In this document: piece after piece, positions 51,740 through 60,936 of the stretch | How the letters are laid out: every line of letters begins with the position of its first letter | Position numbering within the stretch: the stretch's first letter is position 1 | NCBI GenBank assembly: GCA_038238245.1 | Contig: JBBRXX010000017.1 | Location: 26,063-90,062, forward strand | Length of the DNA: 64,000 nucleotides | From: DASQHW01 sp038238245 | GTDB taxonomy: Bacteria > Actinomycetota > Acidimicrobiia > IMCC26256 > PALSA-610 | Direction: 5' to 3' | Position numbers and translations under genes: made by a program | The notes under the pieces: model-generated | Database searches by the model: none | Told to the model about the DNA's origin: nothing | What the model saw: only the letters and a program-made list of their open reading frames with translations

Positions 51740-53536
51740 TCAGCGGGTGCGGAACTCGAGGCCCTCGAAGTCGCCGGAGTTGCGCCAGTTGTCGATGTAC
51801 TCGAAATACGCGACCGGGCCGAGCGGGTAGCCCGCCATGCCGAAGCGGGCACGGGCGTTCAGCGGCTGCCCCTCGTTGTTGTAGTAGCCGGGCGTGCATT
51901 CGGCGTTGCCGAAGAAGGACGTGGGACTGCTTTCCAGCAGGTCGATCCACAATTGCTCGGCCTCGGCCGTGACCTCCGCCTCGTCGGCACCGGTCTCGAG
52001 CGCCTGCCGTACGACAGCCGCGATGGTCATGCCGGAGTCAGCGAGGTTCGACGTGACGTTCGAGATCAGGTTGGCACCCTGCGCGAAGCCGATGATGAAG
52101 AGGTTCGGGAAGCGGTGCACGTGGATCCCGTGCATGGATCGCATGCCGTCTTCCCAGCATTCGGAGAGCCGGTAGCCGTCGCGCCCGATGGTGTCGTAGC
52201 CCGAGCGGAGGTCGTAGCTGGTGCCGACCTCGAAGCCCGACGCGAAGATCAGACAGTCGAGCTCGTAGTGCAGGCCCGCGGCGAACACTCCGGTCTCGTC
52301 GATGCGTTGGACGCCCTTGCCGTCGGTATCGACGAGATGGCAGTTCGGCTGGTTGTAGGCCTGGAGGTACTCGTCGTGGAAACACGGCCGTTTGCAGAGT
52401 TGGCGGTACCAGGCCTTCAGATTCTGCGCGGTCTCGTGATCCTCGACGACGTCGTCACAGCGGGCACGAATCTCCTCCATCTTCTCGTCGTCGCTCTCGA
52501 GGAACGCCAGGTCGGCGAGCTCGAGCGTGAACTCGTTGCCTGCCGCGACCTTCTCGACGATCCGGTCTCGGATCCGTTTCGAGATGTCGGTCCAGCCGTC
52601 CTTCACGAGGTCCTCGTCGGCGAAGCCGCCGGTCTGGAGGGTCGCGAAGTTCAAGAGCCACTTCTGCTGCCAGCCCGGCTCGAGCGTCGCGAACCAGTCG
52701 GGGTCGATCGGGTGGTTGTTGCGGACGTCGACCGACGACGGCGTGCGTTGGAACACGTACAGCTCGTGCGCGTCGCGCGCCAACGGTGGGATGCACTGCA
52801 CGGCGGTCGCGCCGGTGCCGATGATGCCGACGCGTTTGTCGGCCAGGTTCGTCATCGGCGCGCCGACCCAGTCGCCGCCGGTGTACGCGTAGTCCCAGCG
52901 GCTCGTATGGAAGGAGTGGCCCGCGAAGCTCTCGATTCCGGGGATGCCGGGCAGCTTGGGCCGGTTGAGCGGGCCCGTACCCATGGCCACGAACTGGGCG
53001 CGGATTGCGTCGCCGCGGTCGGTGCGGATGATCCAGCGCGCCGCGGCGGCATCCCACTCGAGCTCGGTGACCGCGGTGGAGAACAGCGCGTTGCTGTAGA
53101 GGTCGAACGTCTTGGCGATGCGCTGGCAGTGCTCGAAGATCTCGGGTGCCATGGCGTACTTCGCGGACGGCATGTGGCCCGTCTCTTCGAGCAACGGCAT
53201 GTAGATCATCGCCGCGGTGTCGCACATCGCGCCCGGGTAGCGGTTCCAGTACCACGCGCCGCCGAAGTCGCCCCCGACCTCGATGATCCACACGTCGTCG
53301 ATGCCCGCCTGCTTCAGCCGCGCGCCCACACACAACCCCGAGAAGCCGCCACCGATCAGCGCGACAGTCACATCGTCGAACCGGGGCTCGCGCTCGATCC
53401 GCGCGGTGTACGGATCGTCGAGCATCGAGGCGAACCGGCCCGCGGGGACGAGGTACTGGTCGTTCCCGTCGCGCCGTAGCCGCTTGTCGCGCTCCTCCCG
53501 GTACTTGACCCGCAGCGCGTCGTGATCAAGCGTCAT
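51740..53536 (-). CDS. Baeyer-Villiger-type flavin monooxygenase
   Basis: A 598-residue FAD/NADPH enzyme. The first nucleotide motif is ALIGGGFSGLCVGARL near residue 60, the Baeyer-Villiger fingerprint appears as FAGHSFHTSRWDY near residue 195, and the second Rossmann motif is VGIIGTGATAVQCIPPL. RTPSSVDVRNN and FASGFEVGTSYD are also family landmarks. It would insert oxygen next to ketones to give esters or lactones. ATG at 53536 overlaps the stop of the upstream gene (ATGA). Neighbouring P450, aldehyde dehydrogenase and hydrolases fit ketone degradation, but the linkage is inferred. Confidence 0.9.
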   Translation of the reverse strand: MTLDHDALRVKYREERDKRLRRDGNDQYLVPAGRFASMLDDPYTARIEREPRFDDVTVALIGGGFSGLCVGARLKQAGIDDVWIIEVGGDFGGAWYWNRYPGAMCDTAAMIYMPLLEETGHMPSAKYAMAPEIFEHCQRIAKTFDLYSNALFSTAVTELEWDAAAARWIIRTDRGDAIRAQFVAMGTGPLNRPKLPGIPGIESFAGHSFHTSRWDYAYTGGDWVGAPMTNLADKRVGIIGTGATAVQCIPPLARDAHELYVFQRTPSSVDVRNNHPIDPDWFATLEPGWQQKWLLNFATLQTGGFADEDLVKDGWTDISKRIRDRIVEKVAAGNEFTLELADLAFLESDDEKMEEIRARCDDVVEDHETAQNLKAWYRQLCKRPCFHDEYLQAYNQPNCHLVDTDGKGVQRIDETGVFAAGLHYELDCLIFASGFEVGTSYDLRSGYDTIGRDGYRLSECWEDGMRSMHGIHVHRFPNLFIIGFAQGANLISNVTSNLADSGMTIAAVVRQALETGADEAEVTAEAEQLWIDLLESSPTSFFGNAECTPGYYNNEGQPLNARARFGMAGYPLGPVAYFEYIDNWRNSGDFEGLEFRTR

Positions 53537-53901
53537 GAGGCGTCCGTGACGGCAGCAATCGGCGCACCCCACCAGGTGGTCGGTGCGCCGAGCGCGTCGC
53601 GGCGAGGCAGACCATCAGCCGCTCCGAACACATCCACCTTGGCGACCCGCACTGCGTCGGCATAGCGCGGCGCGAGCTCGGTGAACACGGCACCGCTGCC
53701 GTGCGCACGGAGTGCCTCGGCGGACGCGTACGCCTCGTACAGCGTGCCGGCCGCGGCCGCTTCGTCGACGTACCAGTCGTACACGACGGTTCCCGGCTCG
53801 TCGCGACTGACCGCCACCATCGCGTCTGCCATCTCGCGAAAGCGATCCGCGTCGAGGATCTCGAAGCGGATCACGAACCGCACCCACTCGCCATCGCGCA
53901 C
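53533..53901 (-). CDS. Antibiotic-biosynthesis-monooxygenase (ABM)-fold protein
   Basis: A 122-residue dimeric-barrel-like protein: WVRFVIRFEILDADRFREMA, then SRDEPGTVVYDWYVDEAAAA and LYEAYASAEALRAHGSG, the helix-strand pattern of ABM-domain quinol monooxygenases. Its stop overlaps the start of the Baeyer-Villiger gene, so the two are co-translated and may work together. GTG at 53901 is the chosen start. The activity is uncertain. Confidence 0.75.
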   Translation of the reverse strand: MRDGEWVRFVIRFEILDADRFREMADAMVAVSRDEPGTVVYDWYVDEAAAAGTLYEAYASAEALRAHGSGAVFTELAPRYADAVRVAKVDVFGAADGLPRRDALGAPTTWWGAPIAAVTDAS

Positions 53902-53986
53902 GAGGGAGACGGTAGCCGCGCCGTCGCCACCGACGCCTCGTCGCGATGCAGCCAGTTCGCGATGCGGCCGGTAGCTCGGAGGCCGA

Positions 53987-54808
53987 CTAGCCGGAGCCTC
54001 GGCCCCCGGGAGTCGCGCGCGCCGGGATGAAGCGGTCCACGAACAAGAACGCCACGCCGGCGAGTGCAAGCACCACGAGGCTCGTCACGATTCCCGCACT
54101 GACAGCGTGCGCGACCGCGGCAACGAGATGCGCCCAGGGATTTGTCGTCACTGCGGGAAGGATCATGACGGGAATGATCCACAGCACGATCAGGTGCGCG
54201 ACCGTGATGCCGATCAGCCACTTGCCGATGAGCCTCACGGTTGCGCGGCGATCGTCGGTGGTGACGAGCCCGACGGTGAGTAATACGACCGCGCCGAGGA
54301 AGTAAAGCCAGAACCGGTGCGCCAAGGCTTGGCGACTCTTGAACAACGTCTGGCTCTGCGGCACATCGAACGTGACCGCGTGCACCTTGGCGAGCTCCGC
54401 CGCACCAACCGATGGGAATGCCGCGGCGACGAGCGCGCGCACGGTCGCCCGGTCGAGTACCGCGGGCTTCGTCCGCTCTCCGAGCAGCCGCTCGTGGGCG
54501 TCGACGACGAACTGCTCGAGCCTCAACTGGATATTGCGCCGGCCGAGCACCGCGTCGAGGTGGTTCGTGTACGCGCCGTTGGTCGTGGCTGCCCTCGCGG
54601 TCACGCCGACCGCAGGCGCGGTGACCGACGCGACATGACTGGCGACGAAGTGCCGGACATCCGCGCTCTCCAGCACGGCCTCGGTGATCCGGCGGGTGCG
54701 GGTCGTGTCGAGGATGGTGTGCGAGGTCCACCACGAGGCGAACGCAAGCGCCGCGCCCAGCATGCCGAAGTGAATGAACAGCTTGCTCACCGAACCGCGG
54801 CCGGGCAC
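53987..54808 (-). CDS. Integral membrane protein of unknown function
   Basis: A 273-residue membrane protein. One segment lies near the N-terminus (FIHFGMLGAALAFASWW), then a long soluble region (about residues 35-165) rich in charged helices, then three C-terminal segments (FWLYFLGAVVLLTVGLV, IGITVAHLIVLWIIPVMIL, SLVVLALAGVAFLFV). GTG at 54808 is used; GTG at 54787 is an alternative. No family is recognised. Confidence 0.7.
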   Translation of the reverse strand: MPGRGSVSKLFIHFGMLGAALAFASWWTSHTILDTTRTRRITEAVLESADVRHFVASHVASVTAPAVGVTARAATTNGAYTNHLDAVLGRRNIQLRLEQFVVDAHERLLGERTKPAVLDRATVRALVAAAFPSVGAAELAKVHAVTFDVPQSQTLFKSRQALAHRFWLYFLGAVVLLTVGLVTTDDRRATVRLIGKWLIGITVAHLIVLWIIPVMILPAVTTNPWAHLVAAVAHAVSAGIVTSLVVLALAGVAFLFVDRFIPARATPGGRGSG

Positions 54809-54910
54809 GCACCCTTCCTAGCGGCGCCACGACTCGCCGAACAAACGCGGCGAAATGCAGAGGGCCGACGGTCGACGCGGTCGACGGCATGTTGCGAACG
54901 CCGAACCGCG

Positions 54911-55725
54911 TTATGGGCGGGGTGTGAGTGCGAGTTGTAGCTCGACGACCCACGTGTTTCTTGGTCCGTCGCAGTCGAGATAGATCTCCCGAAGCTCGCC
55001 CGCTTCTCGTTCGCCTGCATCATTGATCCACGCGCGAAGGGCACGGAACCCACCGTTGAAGTCGTCGCCGTACATGACTGTCGTCGCGGCGCGGGCAAGA
55101 CCGGGGATCTCGTACGTCCGAGCACCCTTGCTGTCGTAGCGAACGCCGTCGGGGACGGGAAGCGCGGCCGTGAACTCGATCGGCCCCTTGCCCCGCTCGC
55201 GCGCGATCGATGGCGGCACGAGATCAACACCGAGTTCGTCAACGACGGCATCCAAACGTGGCCAGAGGCGACCATGCGCGCCTGCGATGTCGTTCAGGCC
55301 ATCCACGGTCTCGGTGATCGAGACAACCCACCCAGCATCGGTGGTCTTCACAACGACGTCGTAGTCGGACATCTCACGTTCCTCCAGTTGAGCCAGCCGC
55401 GCTTCGACACGGGCCAGCCGTTCCGCCTCGGCCGCAAGCCGGTCATGCGCCTCGGCGCGCCGAAGCGACAGGATCCCGCGCAGTTCCTCGACGGTGAGCT
55501 TCTCGTCCAGGAGCACACCGATCTCGACGAGCCGTACGCCGAGATCGCGCAACGCGATGATCCGGTGCAGCCGCCGAAGTTGCTCAGCTTCGTACCAGCG
55601 GTAACCAGAGCTCGGATCCACCCACACCGGCCGCAGAAGCCCGTCTCGTCGCAGTACCGCAACGTCCGGACCGACACCCCAGCCAGCCGCGCAACCGTCC
55701 CGATCCCGAACACGACGCGATCCAA
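54911..55725 (-). pseudogene. MerR-family regulator with effector-binding domain, frameshifted
   Basis: Minus-strand sequence begins FGIGTVARLAGVSVRTLRYC, the MerR helix-turn-helix, and after DETG near 55640 the frame is lost by one base; the other frame continues LLRPVWVDPSSGYRWYEAEQ and LRRLHRIIALRDLGVRLVEI, the second half of the MerR domain, then a GyrI-like effector domain (DYDVVVKTTDAGWVVSITET) ending at 54911. Restoring one base gives a normal full-length BltR/BmrR-like activator. It may be a sequencing error or a real mutation. The start is at 55725 (TTG) or GTG 55713. Confidence 0.78.
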
Positions 55726-55845
55726 TCAGCTGACGCGACGGAAGAGTCAACCCGGCGCAGGTGCATATTCCGGATTGAACCGAACCACTGGATGCACCGC
55801 CGCCAGTGGCAGTGGGACACCGCAGGTTCGCAGCTGCAACGCCGA

Positions 55846-56307
55846 CTACGAACCCTCGGCGACTGCCTTGACTCGCTCCAGCGTGCGGAGCATGTCGCGC
55901 CGGTTGCGACGCTCGCGGAGGAACCCGCCGAGTGGGCGCCAAATCTTGGTGAAGAGGTTGTCGCCGAGATCGAATGACTCAGTGATATCGGTGCCTCCGT
56001 CGTCCGCGGCGCTGAGCTCGTAGCGCCAGGTGTTCACCGGCCGCTCGCGCATGATGACCGCGAACTCGAACACGTGACCAGGGACGCATTCGGTGACCTT
56101 GCATGTGGTCCAGTAGAGGAAGGGCCAATTTTCATTCCGCTTTACGTGGCCCCGGTACCGCGCGCCGACTATCGGACCAGTGGCGCCGCCGATCCACTCG
56201 GCTTCGATCACCTCTGGGCTGTACTCGCCCATCTTCGTGATGTCGCTCACGAGTCCCCAGACCTTGTCCGGCGGCGCGTTGATGTGGAGATCGACCGCAG
56301 CATGCAT
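55846..56307 (-). CDS. SRPBCC (START-like) family protein
   Basis: A 153-residue START-like protein, paralogue of 9946-10422: DLHINAPPDKVWGLVSDITK, MGEYSPEVIEAEWIGGATGP and VGARYRGHVKRN match segment by segment. ATG at 56307 gives the family's N-terminus. It lies 28 bp from the stop of the amidase gene on the same strand but reads after it, so co-transcription with the amidase is likely. The ligand is unknown. Confidence 0.8.
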   Translation of the reverse strand: MHAAVDLHINAPPDKVWGLVSDITKMGEYSPEVIEAEWIGGATGPIVGARYRGHVKRNENWPFLYWTTCKVTECVPGHVFEFAVIMRERPVNTWRYELSAADDGGTDITESFDLGDNLFTKIWRPLGGFLRERRNRRDMLRTLERVKAVAEGS

Positions 56308-56335
56308 GACGGTGGACCTTAGGGCGCGGAAGGGC

Positions 56336-57745
56336 CTAGCGGGAGAGGGCCGGTCGTCGATCGGCCCATGGGTGGGCCGTCTCGAGCTGCGACGCGACGC
56401 GGAGTAGCACGTCCTCGCGTCCGTACTCGGCGACGAGCTGCACGCCGATCGGCAAACCGTCGACGTTCGCGTGCATCGGCAGCGAGATCGCGGGCTGGCC
56501 GCTCACATTGAAGTGCGTCGTGAACGGCACGAGCGCCGCGACCGGTTGCTGCGAGCCGACCGGGTCGGCCGGGTCGAACGCGAGCGCGCCGAGCTTGGGA
56601 GGCGGTCCCCCGAGCGTCGGCGTGAGCAGCAGGTCCCACCCACCGGCCCACCACGACGCGAGGTCGCGCGTGTACCGCGCGGACGCGCTGATCGCCTGCG
56701 CGAGGTCGAGCGCGCTGTACGACGCCGCCATCGACGCCATGAACCACGTTGCCGGCTCGACGTCCTCTTCGGTGAGCTCGCGGCCCAGCTTCTCACCCTG
56801 GCGCGCGACACCGAGGCGCGCGTTGGTGCACCAGCGCGCCCAGAACCGGCCCGCCGCGCCCGTGTCGTCGAGCGCCGGCGGGTGCGCTTCCTCGACGTGG
56901 TGGCCGAGCGCCTCGAGTTTCGAGGCTGTGTTGCGCACCGCTGTCAGGCAATCGTCGTCGGCGCGTGCCGCGAGAAACCCGATGCGCATCCGTCCCGGAT
57001 CGACGCCGACCTCGGCGAGGAACGGCCGCGCCGGTGGTGGTGCCACGGCCATGTCACCCGCGCCCGGTCCGTGCGTCGCGTCGAGCATCGCCGCGGTGTC
57101 GCGCACCGTACGCGTGACGGCGTGTTGCACCGACAGGCCGCTCTCGTCGCCATTCGGCCCCAACGACATCCGGCCGCGCGTCGGCTTGAGCCCGACGAGA
57201 CCGCACATGCTCGCCGGGATGCGTATCGACCCACCGCCGTCCGACGCGTGTGCCACGGCGACCATCCCGGCGGCGACCGCCGCCGCGCTGCCGCCGCTCG
57301 AACCGCCGGGCGTGCGTGTGAGATCCCACGGGTTGTGCGTCGCGCCGTGCGCGAGCGGCTCCGTGGTCGGCACGAGCCCGAGCTCGGGCGTGTTCGTGCG
57401 ACCGACGATCACGAACCCGGCCTGGCGATAACGGGCAACGAGCCAGCTATCCGCGGTTGCGGTCCACCGCGCGTCCTTCAGCGCCTGCATCCCGTCGTGC
57501 TGCGGGTCGCCGGCGCTGTCGGCGAAGAGGTCCTTGATCAGAAGCGGCACGCCGCGGAACGGACCGTCGGGCAGCGATCCCTTCGCTTCGGCGCGCGCCT
57601 TGTCGAAGCGCGGATGGATGACGGCGTTGATCTGCGGATCGAGCTTCTCGATGCGGGCGATCGCGTCGTCGACCAGCTCGAGCGGCGATATCTCGCCGGC
57701 GCGGACGCGCTCGGCCTGCGCGAGCGCGTCGTCGGGCGTGGTCAC
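56336..57745 (-). CDS. Amidase (amidase-signature family)
   Basis: A 469-residue amidase-signature enzyme. The catalytic lysine is in RGVPLLIKDLFADSAG, the loop is TRTPGGSSGGSAAAVAAG and the nucleophile region is ASDGGGSIRIPASMCGLVGL. It differs from the amidase at 11570 in length and C-terminus, so they are separate family members and not a recent duplication. GTG at 57745. Substrate unknown. Confidence 0.9.
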   Translation of the reverse strand: MTTPDDALAQAERVRAGEISPLELVDDAIARIEKLDPQINAVIHPRFDKARAEAKGSLPDGPFRGVPLLIKDLFADSAGDPQHDGMQALKDARWTATADSWLVARYRQAGFVIVGRTNTPELGLVPTTEPLAHGATHNPWDLTRTPGGSSGGSAAAVAAGMVAVAHASDGGGSIRIPASMCGLVGLKPTRGRMSLGPNGDESGLSVQHAVTRTVRDTAAMLDATHGPGAGDMAVAPPPARPFLAEVGVDPGRMRIGFLAARADDDCLTAVRNTASKLEALGHHVEEAHPPALDDTGAAGRFWARWCTNARLGVARQGEKLGRELTEEDVEPATWFMASMAASYSALDLAQAISASARYTRDLASWWAGGWDLLLTPTLGGPPPKLGALAFDPADPVGSQQPVAALVPFTTHFNVSGQPAISLPMHANVDGLPIGVQLVAEYGREDVLLRVASQLETAHPWADRRPALSR

Positions 57746-58042
57746 TGCGATACCTCGTCTGCGCGTCGGGCGCCGCGTGTCATGGGGCGGATGCTACGCA
57801 GCGCGGAGCAATTGTCCACCGATCGTTGCGGAAGAGTAACCGGGAGAGGGAGTACCGCTGACAAGGCCGATACGACCGACGTTCTTGACGTCGCGTGTCG
57901 TCTTCTCCGGGCACTACCGAGAGAGAACGGCAGAATTCACGGTCCACTCACGATGCAGCACGACGTACCGCGCTGCGTGACGCATGTCCGGCGCAACTGC
58001 GCCCGCGGCGCACCACCGCTCGAGACCACGGCATTCGACGCA

Positions 58043-58147
58043 TCACATCGCAGCGTCGTACGCGTCGTGGTAGTTCCACCATTGGTACGGCGGAGTTTGT
58101 GGGTATCCGTCAGGTGGGTCCTCCCAGTCGAGGGCGTGGTCTGTCAT
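58043..58147 (-). CDS. Possible small protein (34 aa)
   Basis: ATG at 58147 opens a 34-codon frame, MTDHALDWEDPPDGYPQTPP followed by an aromatic YQWWNYHDAYDAAM and a stop at 58043. The composition looks protein-like and the frame begins 25 bp after the CrtA-like gene stop, in the same direction. The ribosome site is weak. No family recognised. Confidence 0.32.
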   Translation of the reverse strand: MTDHALDWEDPPDGYPQTPPYQWWNYHDAYDAAM

Positions 58148-58172
58148 CCGCGCGGGGCGTCGTTCGTCGTCC

Positions 58173-58853
58173 TCAGCTCGCGGGACGCGGCGCTCTCGGC
58201 GGAGCACCGGGGAGCGTTCCGCTGCTCGACATCACGGCGTAGCGGACGAAGGCGGATTCGTGGTGGAAGTCCTTGTGGCGTTGCCGCGCGATCGCCCGCG
58301 GATGACCGGCCTCTGCGTCGGCATAGGCGTAGGCGGCGGCCGCTTCATCGCTCCCCCACATGGACACGGTTGCAACGAATGGCGGACGAGCGGCGGCGGT
58401 TCCCCACTCGAACCCGTCGGCCGTGATGGCCGCTCGCTCCGCCGGCCTACTGGCGCGCAGGAACCGAAGCGTTTGGCTCATCCGCAGGCGGCCGAGCGTG
58501 GTGACGATCACGGGCCCGTCGTGATGCGTCACTCGCTCACGCGGAACGTCGACCGGGAGACCGGGCCAAGTCCCGAAGGCCCGTAGGGGACGCAGCACGG
58601 CGTGGAAGCAGTTGTGCGCGAAACGCTCGGCGAGCAGGTGCGTGTCCGCGAACGCGGCGGCGGCACTCTCGTCATCCCACATCGCGAACAACACGGCTCG
58701 ACGCAGCCCCGGAGGTCTCTTGCTCGCGAGCGGGATGGCGGCTGCGATGTCGAGCCATCGCAAGCCGGGAACGTCGCTGGGCTTTGGTCGACGCCGGAGC
58801 GTCCGAAGAGTTGAGAGGGCGCCGACGTTTGCGACGTCGATCGTGGCGATCAT
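58173..58853 (-). CDS. CrtA-like (spheroidene monooxygenase family) protein
   Basis: A 226-residue protein resembling the spheroidene monooxygenase family: AVLFAMWDDESAAAAFADTH, DGPVIVTTLGRLRMSQTLRF and PFVATVSMWGSDEAAAAYAY with KDFHHESAFVRY near the end. Haem-dependent CrtA acts on carotenoids in phototrophs; here no carotenoid genes are near and actinobacterial homologues are of unknown substrate. ATG at 58853 lies 7 bp after the hydrolase stop, forming an operon with it. Confidence 0.75.
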   Translation of the reverse strand: MIATIDVANVGALSTLRTLRRRPKPSDVPGLRWLDIAAAIPLASKRPPGLRRAVLFAMWDDESAAAAFADTHLLAERFAHNCFHAVLRPLRAFGTWPGLPVDVPRERVTHHDGPVIVTTLGRLRMSQTLRFLRASRPAERAAITADGFEWGTAAARPPFVATVSMWGSDEAAAAYAYADAEAGHPRAIARQRHKDFHHESAFVRYAVMSSSGTLPGAPPRAPRPAS

Positions 58854-58860
58854 CGAACCA

Positions 58861-59787
58861 TCATCCCTCGACGAGGTGCTTGCGGAGAAACGCGAGCTCG
58901 GCGGCCACCGCGTCGTCGTGCGCTTCCAGGAACGGCGCATAGTGCCCGCCGGGAAGCACGACGAGCTCCGCCTGACGGGCTCGTTCCGCCACCTTGACCG
59001 CTGGCGCGGCGATCGCAGACTGGTCCGCTTCACACGCGACGACGAGCAGCGGACACTCGATCCGTCGCGCAAGACGGCCAGGTCGGTAGGAACCGACACG
59101 GAGAGCGGACCGTGCCGCGACCACTTGCGGCCAAGCGTCCGGGCCATCCAAAGCAAGCAGGGCACGGTCGCCATCGAGAGCGTCCGGCGTGGTGAGGACC
59201 GCGACCGTGCCGCGGGGCCCGGCGAGTGGAATGAGTCGAGGTGGACGCCCGAACACCGATCCAATCGCGTCGAGCAGCGCAATGTCGGTGAACCGCAGGA
59301 GCGCCGACTTCGTCTGGTGACGCGCGGCATTGCGCGTCGCCGCTCGTCCGTCGGCGACGGGGGTCTGCGCGATGACCGCCCCGAGTCCCGGGTGTCGTGC
59401 CGCGACAGCAAGGACGTGCCCCCCGGACAGCGAGAACGCCCACGCCGCGACCTTCGTCCGATCGACACCCGGGAGTCCGGCGGCGAACTCGAGCGCCGCG
59501 TCCCAGTCCGCGAGCTGGTCGTTGGTGCGCACGACCTGGCGGGGTTCGCCTCCGCTCTCACCGATACGCCGATAGTCGAAGGCGAGCACCGAGAACCCCG
59601 CCGCGTGGAAGACCGCGGCGAAGCGGTCGGTCCCAGGCTCCTTGGGCACAGCGAAACCGCCCGCCATGACGACCACCGCGGCGTTGTCACCCCGATAGTG
59701 CCAAGCGGCGCACATGTCGTCGCCACTCCGGAACCGGACCTTCTCCCGGTGGACGCGGACGGACGTCGTGGACCGTGTCGCTGCCAT
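58861..59787 (-). CDS. Alpha/beta hydrolase (dienelactone/DUF1749-like)
   Basis: A 308-residue serine-type alpha/beta hydrolase. The AVVVMAGGFAVPKEPGTDR strand, the RIGESGGEPRQVV loop and the nucleophile elbow VAAWAFSLSGGHVLAVAARH, with Ser in the F-S-L-S-G position, are the family hallmarks. LVVLPGGHYAPFLEAHDDA supplies the catalytic His. ATG at 59787 is leaderless-like, 7 bases from a TATATA box. The gene, with the CrtA-like gene, is almost certainly controlled by the divergent TetR. Confidence 0.86.
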   Translation of the reverse strand: MAATRSTTSVRVHREKVRFRSGDDMCAAWHYRGDNAAVVVMAGGFAVPKEPGTDRFAAVFHAAGFSVLAFDYRRIGESGGEPRQVVRTNDQLADWDAALEFAAGLPGVDRTKVAAWAFSLSGGHVLAVAARHPGLGAVIAQTPVADGRAATRNAARHQTKSALLRFTDIALLDAIGSVFGRPPRLIPLAGPRGTVAVLTTPDALDGDRALLALDGPDAWPQVVAARSALRVGSYRPGRLARRIECPLLVVACEADQSAIAAPAVKVAERARQAELVVLPGGHYAPFLEAHDDAVAAELAFLRKHLVEG

Positions 59788-59794
59788 GCAACAA

Positions 59795-59824
59795 TATATA
59801 CGTTCGTACGTATACATTTGTCAA
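59795..59824. promoter_or_regulatory. TetR-controlled promoter: TTGACA, 18-bp spacer, TATATA with inverted-repeat operator
   Basis: On the minus strand TTGACA (59824-59819) and TATATA (59800-59795) are separated by exactly 18 bp. The inverted repeat TATACGT / ACGTATA (59797-59814, 4-base spacer) covers the spacer and -10 box, so a bound repressor would block polymerase. It lies between the hydrolase and the TetR gene. Confidence 0.75.
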
Positions 59825-59825
59825 G

Positions 59826-60491
59826 GTGAGTTGGGCAACGGGTCTGGACGGGCGACGGCAACGCGGCGACCGCACGCGTCGTTCGGTGGCCACCCGGGCA
59901 GCGGCGCTCGCGTCGGTCGATGGGCTGTCGGGCGTGACGCTGTCGCAAGTCGCCGCCGAACTCGGCGTCTCGAAGAGCAGCATCCAGGCGGCGTTCGCAA
60001 CCAAGGAACAGCTGCAACTCGCGGCCGTCGAGGCGGCGAGCGAGACGTTTGTTCGAGAGGTGGTGACCCCGGCGCTGGCCGAGCCCGAGGGTGGGGCACG
60101 GCTTCGGGCGCTGGCCGAATCCTGGCTCGCCTATGTCGAGCACCGCGTGTTCCCGGGCGGCTGTTTCATGGTCGCGACCCTGTCGGAGTTCGACAGCCGC
60201 CCTGGCCCCGTGCGCGATGCGCTCCGTCACGCCCGGCGGGGCTGGTTGAAGCTCCTCGAACACAACGCGCACCTCGCGCAAGAGGCCGGCGAGATCCCAC
60301 GACACCCCGCGCCGGCGCTCGTCGCCTTCGAAGTCGACGCCCTCCTATCGATGGCCAACGTCCAACGGAACATCACCGACGACGACAGCGCGCTTGATGA
60401 CGCTCGCCGGCTGATCGATCTCCGTCTCGGCGCCAACGTCGAATCCGCAGTCTCAGCCCGAGGGCGGCGCGCACGAGGCAATCGACGGTGA
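59826..60491 (+). CDS. TetR-family transcriptional regulator
   Basis: A 221-residue regulator with an N-terminal HTH (SVDGLSGVTLSQVAAELGVS then KSSIQAAFATKEQLQLAAVE). GTG at 59826 is the best start because upstream frames would run through the operator. The C-terminal domain has PGGCFMVATLSEFDSRPGPV, a motif common in TetR proteins of the same subfamily. It should repress the divergent hydrolase-CrtA-like operon and itself. Confidence 0.88.
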   Translation: MSWATGLDGRRQRGDRTRRSVATRAAALASVDGLSGVTLSQVAAELGVSKSSIQAAFATKEQLQLAAVEAASETFVREVVTPALAEPEGGARLRALAESWLAYVEHRVFPGGCFMVATLSEFDSRPGPVRDALRHARRGWLKLLEHNAHLAQEAGEIPRHPAPALVAFEVDALLSMANVQRNITDDDSALDDARRLIDLRLGANVESAVSARGRRARGNRR

Positions 60492-60936
60492 CACGGCCCC
60501 ACTCCGTCAGAGATGCCGTGAGCGCGAGCACATCGGCATTTCCGCCGTCACCCCACCGTCCTGACCTTCATGAACTGCGAGCGCGCTCCGGCGCTCGTCC
60601 CTCGGGCGACCTGCTCCGAAGAGACCACGGCGGCTTCGGCAAACTTCGTCGCGGACGCTCCGTTTGCCGCGAACAGGTACGTGCGTTGGATCAGGCGATC
60701 GGACGCCCAGCACCTCCCTGCCCCAGCCGAGCGTCGAGGGCAAAAGGTTTCGCTCGATCACGTGCGCGGCACTCTCGCGCTGCTCCGTCATCGACAGTAT
60801 GCGGTCGGCGATCGGTGCCTCGCTCCGGCAGCTCGCGCAACATTCCGACGATCGCTGGCGCCTCGCACCGCGCCAACCGACAACTGACCCAGAGTCCCGT
60901 CACCGACTCACGACGCGCCCTGCGCTAGGGCAACCG
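60492..60936. other. 445-bp intergenic region without a confident gene
   Basis: No frame shows a recognisable domain with a good start. A minus-strand stretch ending near 60570 (LIQRTYLFAANGASATKFAE) looks non-random but has no start and no family; it may be remnant coding. Nothing else was found. Confidence 0.4.

Noticed and set aside
58854..60305. Extension of the CrtA-like frame into a 710-residue protein
   Set aside because: The extra region is antisense or out of frame to the hydrolase and TetR genes and has no domain; the real start is ATG 58853.
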